DNA of 64,000 nt from Chitinophagales bacterium 65-1. Lineage in GTDB: Bacteria; Bacteroidota; Bacteroidia; Chitinophagales; Chitinophagaceae. The position numbers and the translations under genes were made by a program. The number at the start of each line of letters is the position of its first letter. Positions within the stretch are counted from its first letter, which is position 1. Below are positions 28,176 to 38,704 of the stretch, one piece after another. The notes below the pieces were generated by a model, which did no database searches, was not told where the DNA came from, and saw only the letters and a program-made list of their open reading frames with translations. The stretch spans positions 1 through 64,000 of the forward strand of contig MWYX01000064.1 of NCBI GenBank assembly GCA_002050465.1, in the 5' to 3' direction.

Positions 28176-28946
28176 ATGGAATGGAAAGAAATGATGAACT
28201 TGCAATATATTAACAAACCTTATGCAATGAGCGTTTACGGAAATATATTACATGAGCGGTTGATAGCACATTCTCATACCTTTCATAAGGTAGTGGATTT
28301 TAATTCTGCAAAAGAAAAATTAATACATTTTAGTTTTACAGATCAGAATCAAGAGCTAACTGGTATTGATCTTACAAACACCGAAAATTTCTCTGCATAT
28401 ATTCTAAAAAAATTAAAAGATAAAAAAGCTAAATATGGGATAGGGGGCTATAATGAATTAAGGCATTTATACGAAAGAAGTGAAGTTTTTAATGGAATAA
28501 ATTTCAGCGATGAACCCCGGCGATTACATTTAGGGATAGATATTTGGGGAGAAGCGGGCACAAAAGTGTATGCTCCCCTGGGCGGTATGGTACATAGTTA
28601 TGGTTACAATAATAACTTTGGTGATTATGGAGCTACCATTATTCTTCTTCATCAATTGGATACTATAACATTTTATACTTTATACGGCCACCTTAGCCTG
28701 GATGATATTGCCAGAGTAACCGAAGCTCAGTATATTATTCGTGGACAGGTAATAGGGCATTATGGTAACCCGCAGGAAAATGGTAGCTGGCCCCCGCATT
28801 TACACTTTCAAATAATAAAAGATATGGAAGAATATAAAGGGGATTATCCAGGGGTATGTAAATTCAGCGATAGCAAAAAATTTTTGGATAATTGTCCTGA
28901 TCCTGATTTGATACTAAATATGATGGAGTATGCAGAGAGCTTATAG
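28176..28946 (+). CDS. M23-family peptidase (LytM-like)
   Basis: RRLHLGIDIWGEAGTKVYAPLGGMVHSYG, YGHLS, HLHFQI. Confidence 0.8.
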   Translation: MEWKEMMNLQYINKPYAMSVYGNILHERLIAHSHTFHKVVDFNSAKEKLIHFSFTDQNQELTGIDLTNTENFSAYILKKLKDKKAKYGIGGYNELRHLYERSEVFNGINFSDEPRRLHLGIDIWGEAGTKVYAPLGGMVHSYGYNNNFGDYGATIILLHQLDTITFYTLYGHLSLDDIARVTEAQYIIRGQVIGHYGNPQENGSWPPHLHFQIIKDMEEYKGDYPGVCKFSDSKKFLDNCPDPDLILNMMEYAESL

Positions 28947-29006
28947 TTTGTTGTTTTGTAGTCTATATTCCGGAGATGAAATTATGCTTCGAATTTAAAA
29001 TCACTA

Positions 29007-29041
29007 CCAAAGTCTCCCTTTAGGGAGATTTAGAGGGTTTT
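29007..29041. repeat. short palindromic dispersed repeat (TCTCCCTTTAGGGAGA-tttagaggg)
   Basis: Perfect hairpin 29013-29028, intergenic. Confidence 0.6.
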
Positions 29042-29069
29042 CATTATTTTTACATAATATATTAAATTA

Positions 29070-31028
29070 ATGGATATCTCTCCCGGCCCTCTTCTCAAAA
29101 CAATAAATTCACCCGCTGATCTTAAAAAGCTTAAACGTAACCAGCTTCCAAAGCTGTGCGATGAGCTTCGTCAATATATTATTGATGTGGTAAGTGTTTA
29201 TGGAGGCCATTTTGGAGCAAGCCTGGGTGTTGTAGAATTAACAGTTGCCCTGCATTATGTATATGACACTCCTTATGACCAATTGGTTTGGGATGTTGGT
29301 CACCAGGCATATGGACATAAAATTCTTACCGGCCGCAGGGATAATTTTGCAACTAACAGAAAATATAAAGGTTTGAGTGGTTTTCCTAAACGTACTGAAA
29401 GTGAGTACGATACTTTTGGTGTAGGGCATTCATCCACATCAATTTCTGCAGCGTTGGGTATGGCCATGGCTTCTCACTATAAAGGAGAAACTGACCGCCA
29501 GCATGTTGCAATAATTGGTGATGGCGCTATGACAGCCGGTTTAGCATTTGAAGGAATGAACCATGCAGGCATTGAAAACAGCAACCTCCTTATTATCTTA
29601 AATGATAATTGCATGAGCATTGACCCCAATGTGGGTGCCTTAAAAGAATACTTAACTGATATTACAACCTCTCATACCTATAATAAAATAAGAGACGATT
29701 TTTGGAAGCTCTTAGGCAAACTTCCTGTTGGTACAACCTTTTCCCGTAATATGGCTTCAAAGTTTGAAGCAAGTTTAAAAGGGTTGGTTAGCAAGAGTAG
29801 CAATCTGTTTGAAGCTTTAAGGCTTAGATACTTCGGACCAATCGACGGACATAACATCACCAAGTTGGTTGATACTTTAAAAGACTTAAAAGATATTGGC
29901 GGTCCCAAATTATTACACATCAAAACAGTGAAAGGTAAAGGATACGATCTGGCAGAAAAAGATCAAACCATTTGGCACGCCCCCGGCTTATTTGATAAGA
30001 TAACAGGAGAGATATACAAAAAAACATTTGATATTCCCCAGCCTCCAAAATATCAAGATGTATTTGGACATACCATAATTGAGCTGGCAGAAAAGAATGA
30101 AAAGATACTGGCAGTTACACCGGCAATGCCAAGCGGCTGCTCTTTAAAATATATGATGGCGAAAATGCCTAACCGTGCATTTGATGTAGGCATTTGCGAA
30201 CAACATGCCGTTACCCTAAGTGCCGGTTTGGCAACACAGGGGATGAAAGTTTTCTGTAATATTTATTCATCATTTATGCAACGGGCATACGACCAGGTGG
30301 TGCATGATGTTGCCATTCAAAACCTACCCGTAGTATTTTGCTTAGACAGGGCCGGGCTTGTAGGTGAGGATGGGCCAACGCACCATGGATGCTATGATAT
30401 TGCTTATATGCGCTGTATTCCAAACATGATAGTAAGTGCACCAATGAACGAAAGTGAACTTAGAGACCTGATGTATACCGCTCAGCTTGAAAAAATAAAG
30501 AACCCTTTTGTTATCCGGTATCCAAGAGGCGAAGCGGTAAAAGCAGAATGGAAAACAGAAATGAGGGAAATTAAAATTGGCAAAGGAAGAAAATTAAAAG
30601 ATGGAAAAGATATTGCCATCCTGTCTTTCGGCCATCCCGGGAATTTTGCAGCGGCTGCAATAAGAGATGTGAAAGCAGATAAAATTAATCCTGCACATTA
30701 CGATATGCGTTTTGCAAAACCGATAGATGAGGAATTGCTTCACGAGGTTTTTAATAAATACAATAAAATAATTACGGTAGAAGACGGAACAGTTATGGGA
30801 GGATTTGGCTCTGCCGTATTGGAATTTATGGCTGCCAATAATTATAAAGCAGAAGTAAAGATCATGGGAATTCCGGATACTATAATTGAGCATGGCTCAC
30901 CAAAAGAATTGTATAATGAGGTTGGTATTGATGCCGATCATATAGCAGATGCAATAAGAGAAATGTCCGCCAGTGCCGGTACGGACGGGCATAAAGTTGA
31001 TGTGGAAAAATTAGTAAGCCGGCAGTAG
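29070..31028 (+). CDS. dxs: 1-deoxy-D-xylulose-5-phosphate synthase
   Basis: VGHQAYGHKILTGR, GDGAMTAGLAFEGMNHAG, DRAGLVGEDGPTHHGCYDIAYMRCIPNM. Confidence 0.96.
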   Translation: MDISPGPLLKTINSPADLKKLKRNQLPKLCDELRQYIIDVVSVYGGHFGASLGVVELTVALHYVYDTPYDQLVWDVGHQAYGHKILTGRRDNFATNRKYKGLSGFPKRTESEYDTFGVGHSSTSISAALGMAMASHYKGETDRQHVAIIGDGAMTAGLAFEGMNHAGIENSNLLIILNDNCMSIDPNVGALKEYLTDITTSHTYNKIRDDFWKLLGKLPVGTTFSRNMASKFEASLKGLVSKSSNLFEALRLRYFGPIDGHNITKLVDTLKDLKDIGGPKLLHIKTVKGKGYDLAEKDQTIWHAPGLFDKITGEIYKKTFDIPQPPKYQDVFGHTIIELAEKNEKILAVTPAMPSGCSLKYMMAKMPNRAFDVGICEQHAVTLSAGLATQGMKVFCNIYSSFMQRAYDQVVHDVAIQNLPVVFCLDRAGLVGEDGPTHHGCYDIAYMRCIPNMIVSAPMNESELRDLMYTAQLEKIKNPFVIRYPRGEAVKAEWKTEMREIKIGKGRKLKDGKDIAILSFGHPGNFAAAAIRDVKADKINPAHYDMRFAKPIDEELLHEVFNKYNKIITVEDGTVMGGFGSAVLEFMAANNYKAEVKIMGIPDTIIEHGSPKELYNEVGIDADHIADAIREMSASAGTDGHKVDVEKLVSRQ

Positions 31029-31099
31029 TTACCACGAATATTTATTTTTTTTGTACTTTGCAAAGTGTAAACACATTCTATAAACTTTAAACAACAAGT

Positions 31100-31576
31100 A
31101 TGAAAAAGTTATCCGCATTATTGCTGCTGATTATTAGCGTATGTGCAAATTTAAAAGCACAGGATCATACCATGAATTCAGGTACGCATGTTCGTTTAAA
31201 TGCAAATGATCTTGTTTGGAAAGATGGACCTGCCTCTTTACCTGCAGGTGCTAAAATGGCTCATATTGAAGGGGACATGTCTAAGGCTGAGCTTTTTACT
31301 ATTCGATTATCATTGCCTGCAAATTACAAGGTTCCTCCACATTGGCATCCTGCTATAGAGCATGTTACGGTAATTAAGGGAGCATTTTTTATGGGTACAG
31401 GCGATCAGTTTAATGAGGCTACCGCAATTAAATTATCTGAAGGTGCTTTTGCTTTAATGCCTGTAAAACAAACGCATTTTGCTTTTACAAAAAAGCGTAC
31501 TATTATTCAGCTTCATGGAATGGGCCCCTGGGGGATTAATTATGTAAACCCTGCAGATGATCCAAGAAAGAAATAA
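31100..31576 (+). CDS. secreted cupin-domain protein
   Basis: Signal peptide; VPPHWHPAIEHVTVIKGAFFMGTGD, LMPVKQTHFAF. Confidence 0.8.
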   Translation: MKKLSALLLLIISVCANLKAQDHTMNSGTHVRLNANDLVWKDGPASLPAGAKMAHIEGDMSKAELFTIRLSLPANYKVPPHWHPAIEHVTVIKGAFFMGTGDQFNEATAIKLSEGAFALMPVKQTHFAFTKKRTIIQLHGMGPWGINYVNPADDPRKK

Positions 31577-31581
31577 ATATT

Positions 31582-32634
31582 ATGCCTGCTGAAGCCGGAT
31601 TATTTCTTAAAAATCTTTGGTATGTTGCTTTTTATGGAGCCGAGCTTAAAAAACAAAAATTATTATCAAAAGAAATATTAAGCGAAAAAATTGTTTTTGG
31701 CAGAGACGATAAAGGCGACCCCTTTGCATTAAAAGATAATTGTCCTCATCGTGGAGTGCCTTTATCGTATGGGTGGTTTGATGGAAAATGTATTCAATGC
31801 TGCTATCATGGATGGAAATTTGATACCCAGGGTACCTGTACAGAAATTCCCGCTCTTGCTCCGGAGAATAATATAAACGTTGGTAAAATAAAGACCGGAA
31901 ATTATCCGTGTAAAGAAGTGAATGGCATTATCTGGGTTTATATTTCTGATAAAAAATTAAGTGAAAATACTACTGTTAATAAATTGCCTGACCTGTTGCT
32001 AGACAGTAATAAAAAATTTAAACATGTTGAAAAAGTTGTCCTTCCCTGTAATATTGATCATTCAGTTATAGGATTAATTGATCCGGCCCATGTTACTTTT
32101 GTTCACCAGTCGTGGTTTTGGCGCTCAAAAAAATCTTTACGAATAAAAGAAAAATATTTTGAGCCCTCGCCAATGGGTTTTAAAATGAGCCGTCATGCAC
32201 CTTCTACTAATTCAAAAGGGTATAAAATTTTAAAAGGGGGAAAATCAACGGAAATAGATTTTCAAATCCCCGGTGTAAGAATTGAGCATATAAAAATAGG
32301 AGAAAAGAATGAAGTGGTCTCCATTACCACGCTAACTCCCCTCAATGAAAATGAAACTGAGTTAAATCATTTTTTTTATACAACACTTGCTGTGGCAAAT
32401 ATTTTTTGGCTGCCATTAAAAACATTGGGCAAAACTTTTATCGGCCAGGATGTTGGAATATTCAATAAATTAAAAAAAGGATTAGAAACTGATCCAAAAC
32501 TTATGTTGGTTGGGGATCCTGATACACAGGCCAGATGGTATTATGAATTAAAAAAGCAATGGAACAAAGCGCAGGAAGAAAATGTTCCATTTGTAAATAC
32601 ATTGGAGACACAAAAGTTGCAATGGGTTACTTAG
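31582..32634 (+). CDS. Rieske [2Fe-2S] oxygenase (aromatic-ring-hydroxylating / PaO-like)
   Basis: NCPHRGVPLSYGWFDGKCIQCCYHGWKFD Rieske motif; NIDHSVIGLIDPAHVTFVHQ mononuclear-iron-like region. Confidence 0.85.
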   Translation: MPAEAGLFLKNLWYVAFYGAELKKQKLLSKEILSEKIVFGRDDKGDPFALKDNCPHRGVPLSYGWFDGKCIQCCYHGWKFDTQGTCTEIPALAPENNINVGKIKTGNYPCKEVNGIIWVYISDKKLSENTTVNKLPDLLLDSNKKFKHVEKVVLPCNIDHSVIGLIDPAHVTFVHQSWFWRSKKSLRIKEKYFEPSPMGFKMSRHAPSTNSKGYKILKGGKSTEIDFQIPGVRIEHIKIGEKNEVVSITTLTPLNENETELNHFFYTTLAVANIFWLPLKTLGKTFIGQDVGIFNKLKKGLETDPKLMLVGDPDTQARWYYELKKQWNKAQEENVPFVNTLETQKLQWVT

Positions 32635-32712
32635 TTTACTGAATTGGTTTAAGTTACCATGATTGCAAAATAATTAGAAATTAAAAATCATTCTATTTAA
32701 AAAACTAACCCG

Positions 32713-33459
32713 ATGAATAAGACGATCAAAGCAACTTTAATTTATCTGTGCTTTATTAGTAACATAGCTTATGCCCAACAACAGGATGTGGCAACTCCAG
32801 ATAAAAAGAATATTGTTAAGATAAATTTACCTGCATTGTTATTTAAAAATATTTCATTGGAATATGAAAGAGCTCTTGCAAAACGCACTTCATTGGCGGT
32901 TAATGTTCATTTTATTCCCTTTGGAATATTGCCATTTCAAAATATTTTTAAGAATATAACTGATAATTCAGATGTTAAGTATGAGCAGTTCAAGCTTGGC
33001 AGTTTTGGCGTTGTTCCGCAATTCAGATATTATGTCGGTAAAAAAGGTGCTCTTCATGGATTTTATATCGGGCCATTTATATCATATGCAAATTATAAAA
33101 TAAATCTTCCCATCAGTTACAGTAATGATACTAAAACAGGAATTTTTGATGGCAAACTTGATGCATTTACAGGGGGCTTACAAATAGGTGCACAGTTTAA
33201 AATTGGTAAAAACATGAGCCTGGATTGGTGGATATTTGGCCCAAATTATGGTTCTGCAGATGGAGAGCTTAATTTTTCCGGCACATTATCACAGGTTGAA
33301 CAGGATGAATTAAGAAGGCAATTAGAAGATCTGAAAAATGATGCCCCGTTAAAAACAATCAGATCATATTCTGTTAGCAGTACCGGCGCCAGCGTTGTTG
33401 CAAAAGGACCATGGGGAGGCTTGAGAGGATTGGGATTTAGTTTGGGATATAGATTTTAG
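32713..33459 (+). CDS. outer-membrane beta-barrel protein (DUF3575-like)
   Basis: Signal peptide; KNISLEYERALAKRTSLAVNVHFIPFG, terminal aromatic GLGFSLGYRF. Confidence 0.65.
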   Translation: MNKTIKATLIYLCFISNIAYAQQQDVATPDKKNIVKINLPALLFKNISLEYERALAKRTSLAVNVHFIPFGILPFQNIFKNITDNSDVKYEQFKLGSFGVVPQFRYYVGKKGALHGFYIGPFISYANYKINLPISYSNDTKTGIFDGKLDAFTGGLQIGAQFKIGKNMSLDWWIFGPNYGSADGELNFSGTLSQVEQDELRRQLEDLKNDAPLKTIRSYSVSSTGASVVAKGPWGGLRGLGFSLGYRF

Positions 33460-33489
33460 ACTTAATCTTTTATAATATTCCATTATAGT

Positions 33490-34272
33490 TTATGCAATTG
33501 CTTCTTCCGGGGTATCAATTTCCTCCCTGTTCTCATTATACTCCACAATAAAATTATTTCTTCCCTCCCCTGTTAGTATAAAAAAATATTTTGCCTGTAT
33601 CAGTTCCAGCATATTTAAAAAAAGAAAGATTGCATGAATGCGGTTTTCACAAACTTCAAATATTTTTTCAAAAGAAATGGAGCGCTCTCTTTTAATTAAC
33701 TCAAGCATGTACTCACGGCTGCCTTCCATGGTATAATTGTACTGCATCACGGTGTGTACAGGCTGATGCCTTTTTTCATGAAGCCGTTGTGCTACTCTCT
33801 CAAAAGCCCTCATTAGCTTAAATAATGTAACCGTTTGTATTTCGGTGCCTTCACCGGCTTCTTCACCAATCCTGGCAAGTTCATCCGCAAGGTTACCTCT
33901 CTTCACCATCATCATACGTAAAGCTTCCATCTGTTGCATTTCAGTAGCCGCCTGTTTAAATTTTTTATATTCAAGTATTTTATCTATCAACTCCTGCCGT
34001 GGATCTATTTCATTTCCTTCCGCATCAATCTCTTTCCTGGGCAAAAGCATTTTTGCCTTAATACGCATTAATGTACTGATGAATAAAATAAATTCACTTC
34101 CAAGATCTACATTTAAGGCCTCGCTTTTACGAATAAAATCTAAAAACTCGTTTGTTATTTTTGTTATGGGAATATTATAAATATCCAGCTCATCCCTTTC
34201 AATAAAAAATAAAAGCAGGTCGAACGGGCCTTCGAATTGGGGTAATTTTATTTGGTAAGATTCCGTATTCAC
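33490..34272 (-). CDS. scpA: segregation and condensation protein A
   Basis: YQIKLPQFEGPFDLLLFFIERDELDIYNIPITKITNEFLDFI, C-terminal LELIQAKYFFI. Confidence 0.92.
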   Translation of the reverse strand: MNTESYQIKLPQFEGPFDLLLFFIERDELDIYNIPITKITNEFLDFIRKSEALNVDLGSEFILFISTLMRIKAKMLLPRKEIDAEGNEIDPRQELIDKILEYKKFKQAATEMQQMEALRMMMVKRGNLADELARIGEEAGEGTEIQTVTLFKLMRAFERVAQRLHEKRHQPVHTVMQYNYTMEGSREYMLELIKRERSISFEKIFEVCENRIHAIFLFLNMLELIQAKYFFILTGEGRNNFIVEYNENREEIDTPEEAIA

Positions 34273-34325
34273 AAGTAAAAGTTAGTTTTTATATAAGTCA
34301 TGATCCCGATAGCTATCAGCAGTGA

Positions 34326-34396
34326 GAGAGGTGAAACGTGAAATATTACGGTTCCCTTACACCTTTCACGTTTGACGTTTCACGATTCACGATTCA
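34326..34396. repeat. inverted TTTCACGTTTGACGTTTCACG / GTGAAACGTGAAA repeat
   Basis: GTGAAACGTGAAA followed by TTTCACGTTTGACGTTTCACGATTCACGATTCA; similar words at 45982-46012. Confidence 0.6.
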
Positions 34397-34772
34397 TGTC
34401 TTGCTGCTTTCTGATTACCAAAGAATCTCTTATTTCTATTAATAATTTATCGGTAGAGGAAACTTCTGCAACTATAGCTTCTCTTTTCTTAAGTTTATTC
34501 ATTGCCTTTATCACTAAAAAAATAATAAATGCAATAATTAAAAAATCAACCATAGCCTGTATAAACAAGCCATATTTTATGTCAACCCCGTTAACATTTG
34601 TTGTTAAAGTGGCAAAATTACTCCCGATTAAAGAGCCTATGAAGGGCATTATAATATTATCTACCAATGAAGTGATAATTTTCCCGAAGGCAACACCCAT
34701 TACTAATGCGATAGCTAATTCCAGCATGTTGCCTTTCATTACAAACAGTTTAAATTCTTTAATGAAGCCCAT
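34380..34772 (-). CDS. mscL: large-conductance mechanosensitive channel
   Basis: GFIKEFKLFVMKGNMLELAIALVMGVAFGKIITSLVDNIIMPFIG. Confidence 0.95.
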   Translation of the reverse strand: MGFIKEFKLFVMKGNMLELAIALVMGVAFGKIITSLVDNIIMPFIGSLIGSNFATLTTNVNGVDIKYGLFIQAMVDFLIIAFIIFLVIKAMNKLKKREAIVAEVSSTDKLLIEIRDSLVIRKQQDMNRES

Positions 34773-34805
34773 AGTTATAAGTTTTAATTATTATAGAATT
34801 GTTTA

Positions 34806-35564
34806 TTACATACTTTGTTTAGATTTCATCTCCGGAAATTTCATTTCAAGGTTTTTTAATGTATCGTACAACTTACTTGCTATTAAGTGCTCCTTGTACC
34901 AGTTTTGATCACTGGGTATAATAGTCCATGGAGGTTGATTGCAATTGGCAAAAGCATCTTCATACATTTTCTTATACTCACCCCATAATTCTCTTTCTTT
35001 ATAATCATTCTCATTGTATTTCCACATTTTTGCCGGATTGGTTTTCCTTTCTTCCAGCCTTTCAAGCTGTTCTTCATGTGAAATATGTAAATAAAATTTA
35101 AGAATGTGTGTATGGTTATGTTGCGTTAACAATTCTTCCCAATCGTTGATTGCCTTCATCCTTTTTTTAGCGGTTTCGTCATCACACCATTTACGTACAC
35201 GGGTTATTAAAATATCCTCGTAATGGCTTCGGTTAAAAATCTGTATCATTCCTTTTGCAGGAGCATGGTGGTGAATCCTCCACAAAAAATCATGACTTAA
35301 TTCCTCATCTGTGGGAGCTTTGTAGCTTTTTACGGTGACACCCTGCGGATTTAGGTGGCCAAAAATATTTCTTATTACGCCATCCTTTCCGCTGGCATCC
35401 ATTCCTTGTAAAATAACCAAAAGGGAGTGCTTGTTTTCTGCATATAAAAGATTTTGCAACTCATTTATCTCTTCAAGAATCTTAATTGTTTTTTCTTTTG
35501 TTGTTTTCTTATCCAGATCTTTCTCTGCTTTGGTGCTTATTTTATCAAGATAAATATCTACCAT
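34806..35564 (-). CDS. ppk2: polyphosphate kinase 2 family protein
   Basis: LLVILQGMDASGKDGVIRNIFGHLNPQGV, FNRSHYEDILITRVRKW. Confidence 0.92.
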   Translation of the reverse strand: MVDIYLDKISTKAEKDLDKKTTKEKTIKILEEINELQNLLYAENKHSLLVILQGMDASGKDGVIRNIFGHLNPQGVTVKSYKAPTDEELSHDFLWRIHHHAPAKGMIQIFNRSHYEDILITRVRKWCDDETAKKRMKAINDWEELLTQHNHTHILKFYLHISHEEQLERLEERKTNPAKMWKYNENDYKERELWGEYKKMYEDAFANCNQPPWTIIPSDQNWYKEHLIASKLYDTLKNLEMKFPEMKSKQSM

Positions 35565-35684
35565 GCGGTTTGGGTTTAAAAGGTTCCATAAGTTTCAAGA
35601 GTTTTCAAAAGTTAATTAAATATCCAATAAAAGTAATATAAAAGATTTATGTGGGAGTGGGTGTAGATAAACTTCCTAAACTTA

Positions 35685-36575
35685 TTAAGCTTTTGAAACA
35701 TCTAACTCCCTTCTAAGCTGCTTTGCTGTTTTTGTACTTCCATCATGACTCCAGCCGGGAGGCATCACTAAATATTTTATTTTGGTTAAGAGAGAGGTAG
35801 CTTTTTTCAAATCCTGCCCCATATCTTTCCATTCATGAAAAATAATTTTGGCAGGATGGTATGGATTATTAAGTGGTTTTGAAAGTCCGTACTTAATGGG
35901 GTCTTCTCTTACTTCCTCCTGAAAAGTTCCAAATAAGCGATCCCATATTATCAGAACCATTCCCATGTTTTTATCAAGGTACCGGATATTACTTGCATGA
36001 TGTACACGGTGGTGGGATGGACTTACAAATATTGCTTCGAACCATCCGGGCATTTTATTAATATACTTTGTATGTACTAATATGCCATAAATCTGCGTAA
36101 GCGAATACATAAATACAATATCTACGGGCTTAAAACCTAAAAGCGCCAATGGTATAAAATATATAAACCGATACATAGGCTGTAATACTGAAGAGCGGAA
36201 GCCTGTAGTTAAATTGAATTCTTCTGAAGAGTGATGAGTTACATGAACAGCCCAAAAAAGCCTGCAATAATGGTCAACCCTATGTTCAATATAAAACAGC
36301 AGATCTTCAAGTATAAATAGCAATCCCCAGTATATAACAGGATTAAAAGAAAGATCAACAAAACTAAAATTGAAAAACCAAAGCAGGATCACCAGATACA
36401 CAGCCCTGAATAAAAGATCAATACCTCCATTTACCACACAGAGGTAAACATTCATTAAACTATCCTTTAGCTTATAATATTTTTTTAAGTGAATATGGCT
36501 AAGCAATATTTCAACTCCTATTATTAAAAAATACAGTGGGGTAGAGATTAATATTAGAAATTGTTCTTTCAGCAT
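35685..36575 (-). CDS. sterol desaturase/fatty-acid hydroxylase family protein
   Basis: His boxes HRVDH, HVTHHSSEEF, HHRVHHASN. Confidence 0.88.
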   Translation of the reverse strand: MLKEQFLILISTPLYFLIIGVEILLSHIHLKKYYKLKDSLMNVYLCVVNGGIDLLFRAVYLVILLWFFNFSFVDLSFNPVIYWGLLFILEDLLFYIEHRVDHYCRLFWAVHVTHHSSEEFNLTTGFRSSVLQPMYRFIYFIPLALLGFKPVDIVFMYSLTQIYGILVHTKYINKMPGWFEAIFVSPSHHRVHHASNIRYLDKNMGMVLIIWDRLFGTFQEEVREDPIKYGLSKPLNNPYHPAKIIFHEWKDMGQDLKKATSLLTKIKYLVMPPGWSHDGSTKTAKQLRRELDVSKA

Positions 36576-36584
36576 ACATTAAGT

Positions 36585-37148
36585 TTATACTGACATTATC
36601 TCTTTTTCTTTAGCTGTTAAATGTTTTTCCACCAGAGATATAAATTTATCTGTGATTTCCTGTATCTCTGTTTCAGCATCCTGTGACTCGTCTTCACTAA
36701 GCCCTTCTTTCTCCAGCTTTTTAATTTGTTCAATGGCTTCACGACGAATACTTCGCACCGCAACTTTCGCCTTTTCGCCTTCTGCATTACTGCGTTTTAC
36801 CATTTCCCTTCGTCTTTCTTCAGTTAAAGGAGGTAAAAAAAGACGGATAATATTTCCATCATTTTGAGGATTGATACCAATATTGGCTGCTATAATTGCT
36901 CTTTCAATAGGTTGAAGCATATTTTTTTCCCAGGGCTGAATAGAAATTGTTCTTGCATCCATAGCACTTATATTTCCCACCTGGTTTATAGGGGTGGTAT
37001 TACCATAGTAATCCACAAAAATACCATCAAGCATAGTTGGATTTGCTTTACCTGCCCGAATTTTAACCAACTCTGCCTCCAGATGGTTAATTGCCTTCGT
37101 CATAGATTCTTTACCCTCTTCTAATATAAATGAAAGATCGTCTGTCAT
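36585..37148 (-). CDS. frr: ribosome recycling factor
   Basis: MTKAINHLEAELVKIRAGKANPTMLDGIFVDYYGNTTPINQVGNI, C-terminal region typical of RRF. Confidence 0.95.
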   Translation of the reverse strand: MTDDLSFILEEGKESMTKAINHLEAELVKIRAGKANPTMLDGIFVDYYGNTTPINQVGNISAMDARTISIQPWEKNMLQPIERAIIAANIGINPQNDGNIIRLFLPPLTEERRREMVKRSNAEGEKAKVAVRSIRREAIEQIKKLEKEGLSEDESQDAETEIQEITDKFISLVEKHLTAKEKEIMSV

Positions 37149-37254
37149 ATATTTAAATAAATAAGCGAAATAATGAATAACCACCCGATTACATACAAAG
37201 TTGTAAACGGTTACAAATTTAATACAAAGAGGCTGATAAAGTTAAACCAATAGC

Positions 37255-38382
37255 TTAGTTCTGTTCAACAGGTTCGTTTGCAACCGCAAGAATTTTATGA
37301 GATTTAAGAATGCCGGCTTCATGTTCCCTTACTTCTGTAGCAGCAAATTTTGATCTGGGTCGGCTATAATAAATGATTGATACTAATATTAGGGCAGTAG
37401 CACCTAATGCAGCAATCACTATTGTGGTTCCCTGTGCCCTCAGAATATATGCCAGGCCAATGAAAATAATATTGGTAGTAACGCAAATTAGTGTAATCAT
37501 TTTTTGGGAGAGGCCAAAGTCGAGTAAAAAATGGTGAATATGATTTCTATCGGGGCTAAAGGGTGAGCGTCTTTTGAAAATACGTAAACTAAATACTCTA
37601 AGTGTATCAATTAAAGGAATTATTAAAATGGCAAAAGCAATAGCCGGAGCCGACAATAATGGTAAATTAGCCTCAGGATTAGAAGCTATCGTCATAAATT
37701 TAATTGCAAAGATTGAATTCAATAATCCAATTAATAAAGATCCTGTGTCACCCATAAATATTTTGGCTGGAGAAAAGTTATAAATAAGAAAAGCAATAAG
37801 GCTGCCTGCCAATGATAGTGCCATTACTGAATACATTAATTCACCCGTAATAAAAAAGTAAATACCAAATAAAACAGAGGTCAGTAATCCAAGACTGCCG
37901 GCTAAGCCATCTACCCCATCAATTAAATTAAAAGAGTTGGTAATAACTATAATAGTAAAAATGGTAAGTATATAACTGGCAATTTGTGGTATTTGATAGA
38001 GGTTTAAAAATCCATATAAATTGTCTATTCTAATACCACCAAATTTAATAATGATACCTGCTGCTATTAATTGCCCTATAAATTTTTTAGTAGCAGATAA
38101 AACCAGGATGTCGTCTTTAATGCCAAGGAAGAAAATAACCATGGCCGCTGCCAGGAAGTATTGCAATTCATTTGTAGTAGTATCAGGTACTCCCATCAAT
38201 GTGGCGATAATAAATCCGGCAAAAATACCAAGTCCGCCAAGGGTTGGAACTACTGATTTATGAACCTTGCGTTCATCCGGCTCATCAAATAACTTTTTAT
38301 CTTTTGCCACCTTAATTATAGGTGGAATGGCAAAAAAGGTGATAAGAAACGCTAATGCTGAACTTAGTAAAATATTATCCAT
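37255..38382 (-). CDS. MraY/WecA-like polyprenyl-phosphate glycosylphosphotransferase
   Basis: NLIDGVDGLAGSLG, FSPAKIFMGDTGSLLIG, DRNHIHHFLLDFG. Confidence 0.88.
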   Translation of the reverse strand: MDNILLSSALAFLITFFAIPPIIKVAKDKKLFDEPDERKVHKSVVPTLGGLGIFAGFIIATLMGVPDTTTNELQYFLAAAMVIFFLGIKDDILVLSATKKFIGQLIAAGIIIKFGGIRIDNLYGFLNLYQIPQIASYILTIFTIIVITNSFNLIDGVDGLAGSLGLLTSVLFGIYFFITGELMYSVMALSLAGSLIAFLIYNFSPAKIFMGDTGSLLIGLLNSIFAIKFMTIASNPEANLPLLSAPAIAFAILIIPLIDTLRVFSLRIFKRRSPFSPDRNHIHHFLLDFGLSQKMITLICVTTNIIFIGLAYILRAQGTTIVIAALGATALILVSIIYYSRPRSKFAATEVREHEAGILKSHKILAVANEPVEQN

Positions 38383-38704
38383 GCCTCATTATTATAATAT
38401 GCAAATAAATTAAGTTTATATTGAAACCTTGCTGCATTAGACCCATCCTAAAGAGAATATGCTGCTTGCGTGTTTAGATTAACAATAAACTTGTATAGTG
38501 TTAAATACTATAACAAAAGTTGCATTAGTTATTAAAACTTTATATATACCGCCTTAAGTTCAATATACTTACTCTGTAAAAATAAACCAAGAATAACAAA
38601 AAAACGAATCTTACCATAATATTCAATTTATATGCCGAAAAAAATGAATTTGTCCTATTACAGCTTTTAATGTAGGTTCGCTTTCATATAAAAAAGTTTT
38701 TTAA

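Noticed and set aside
34372-34908. 178-aa plus-strand ORF
   Set aside because: Antisense to mscL and ppk2, no recognisable domain.
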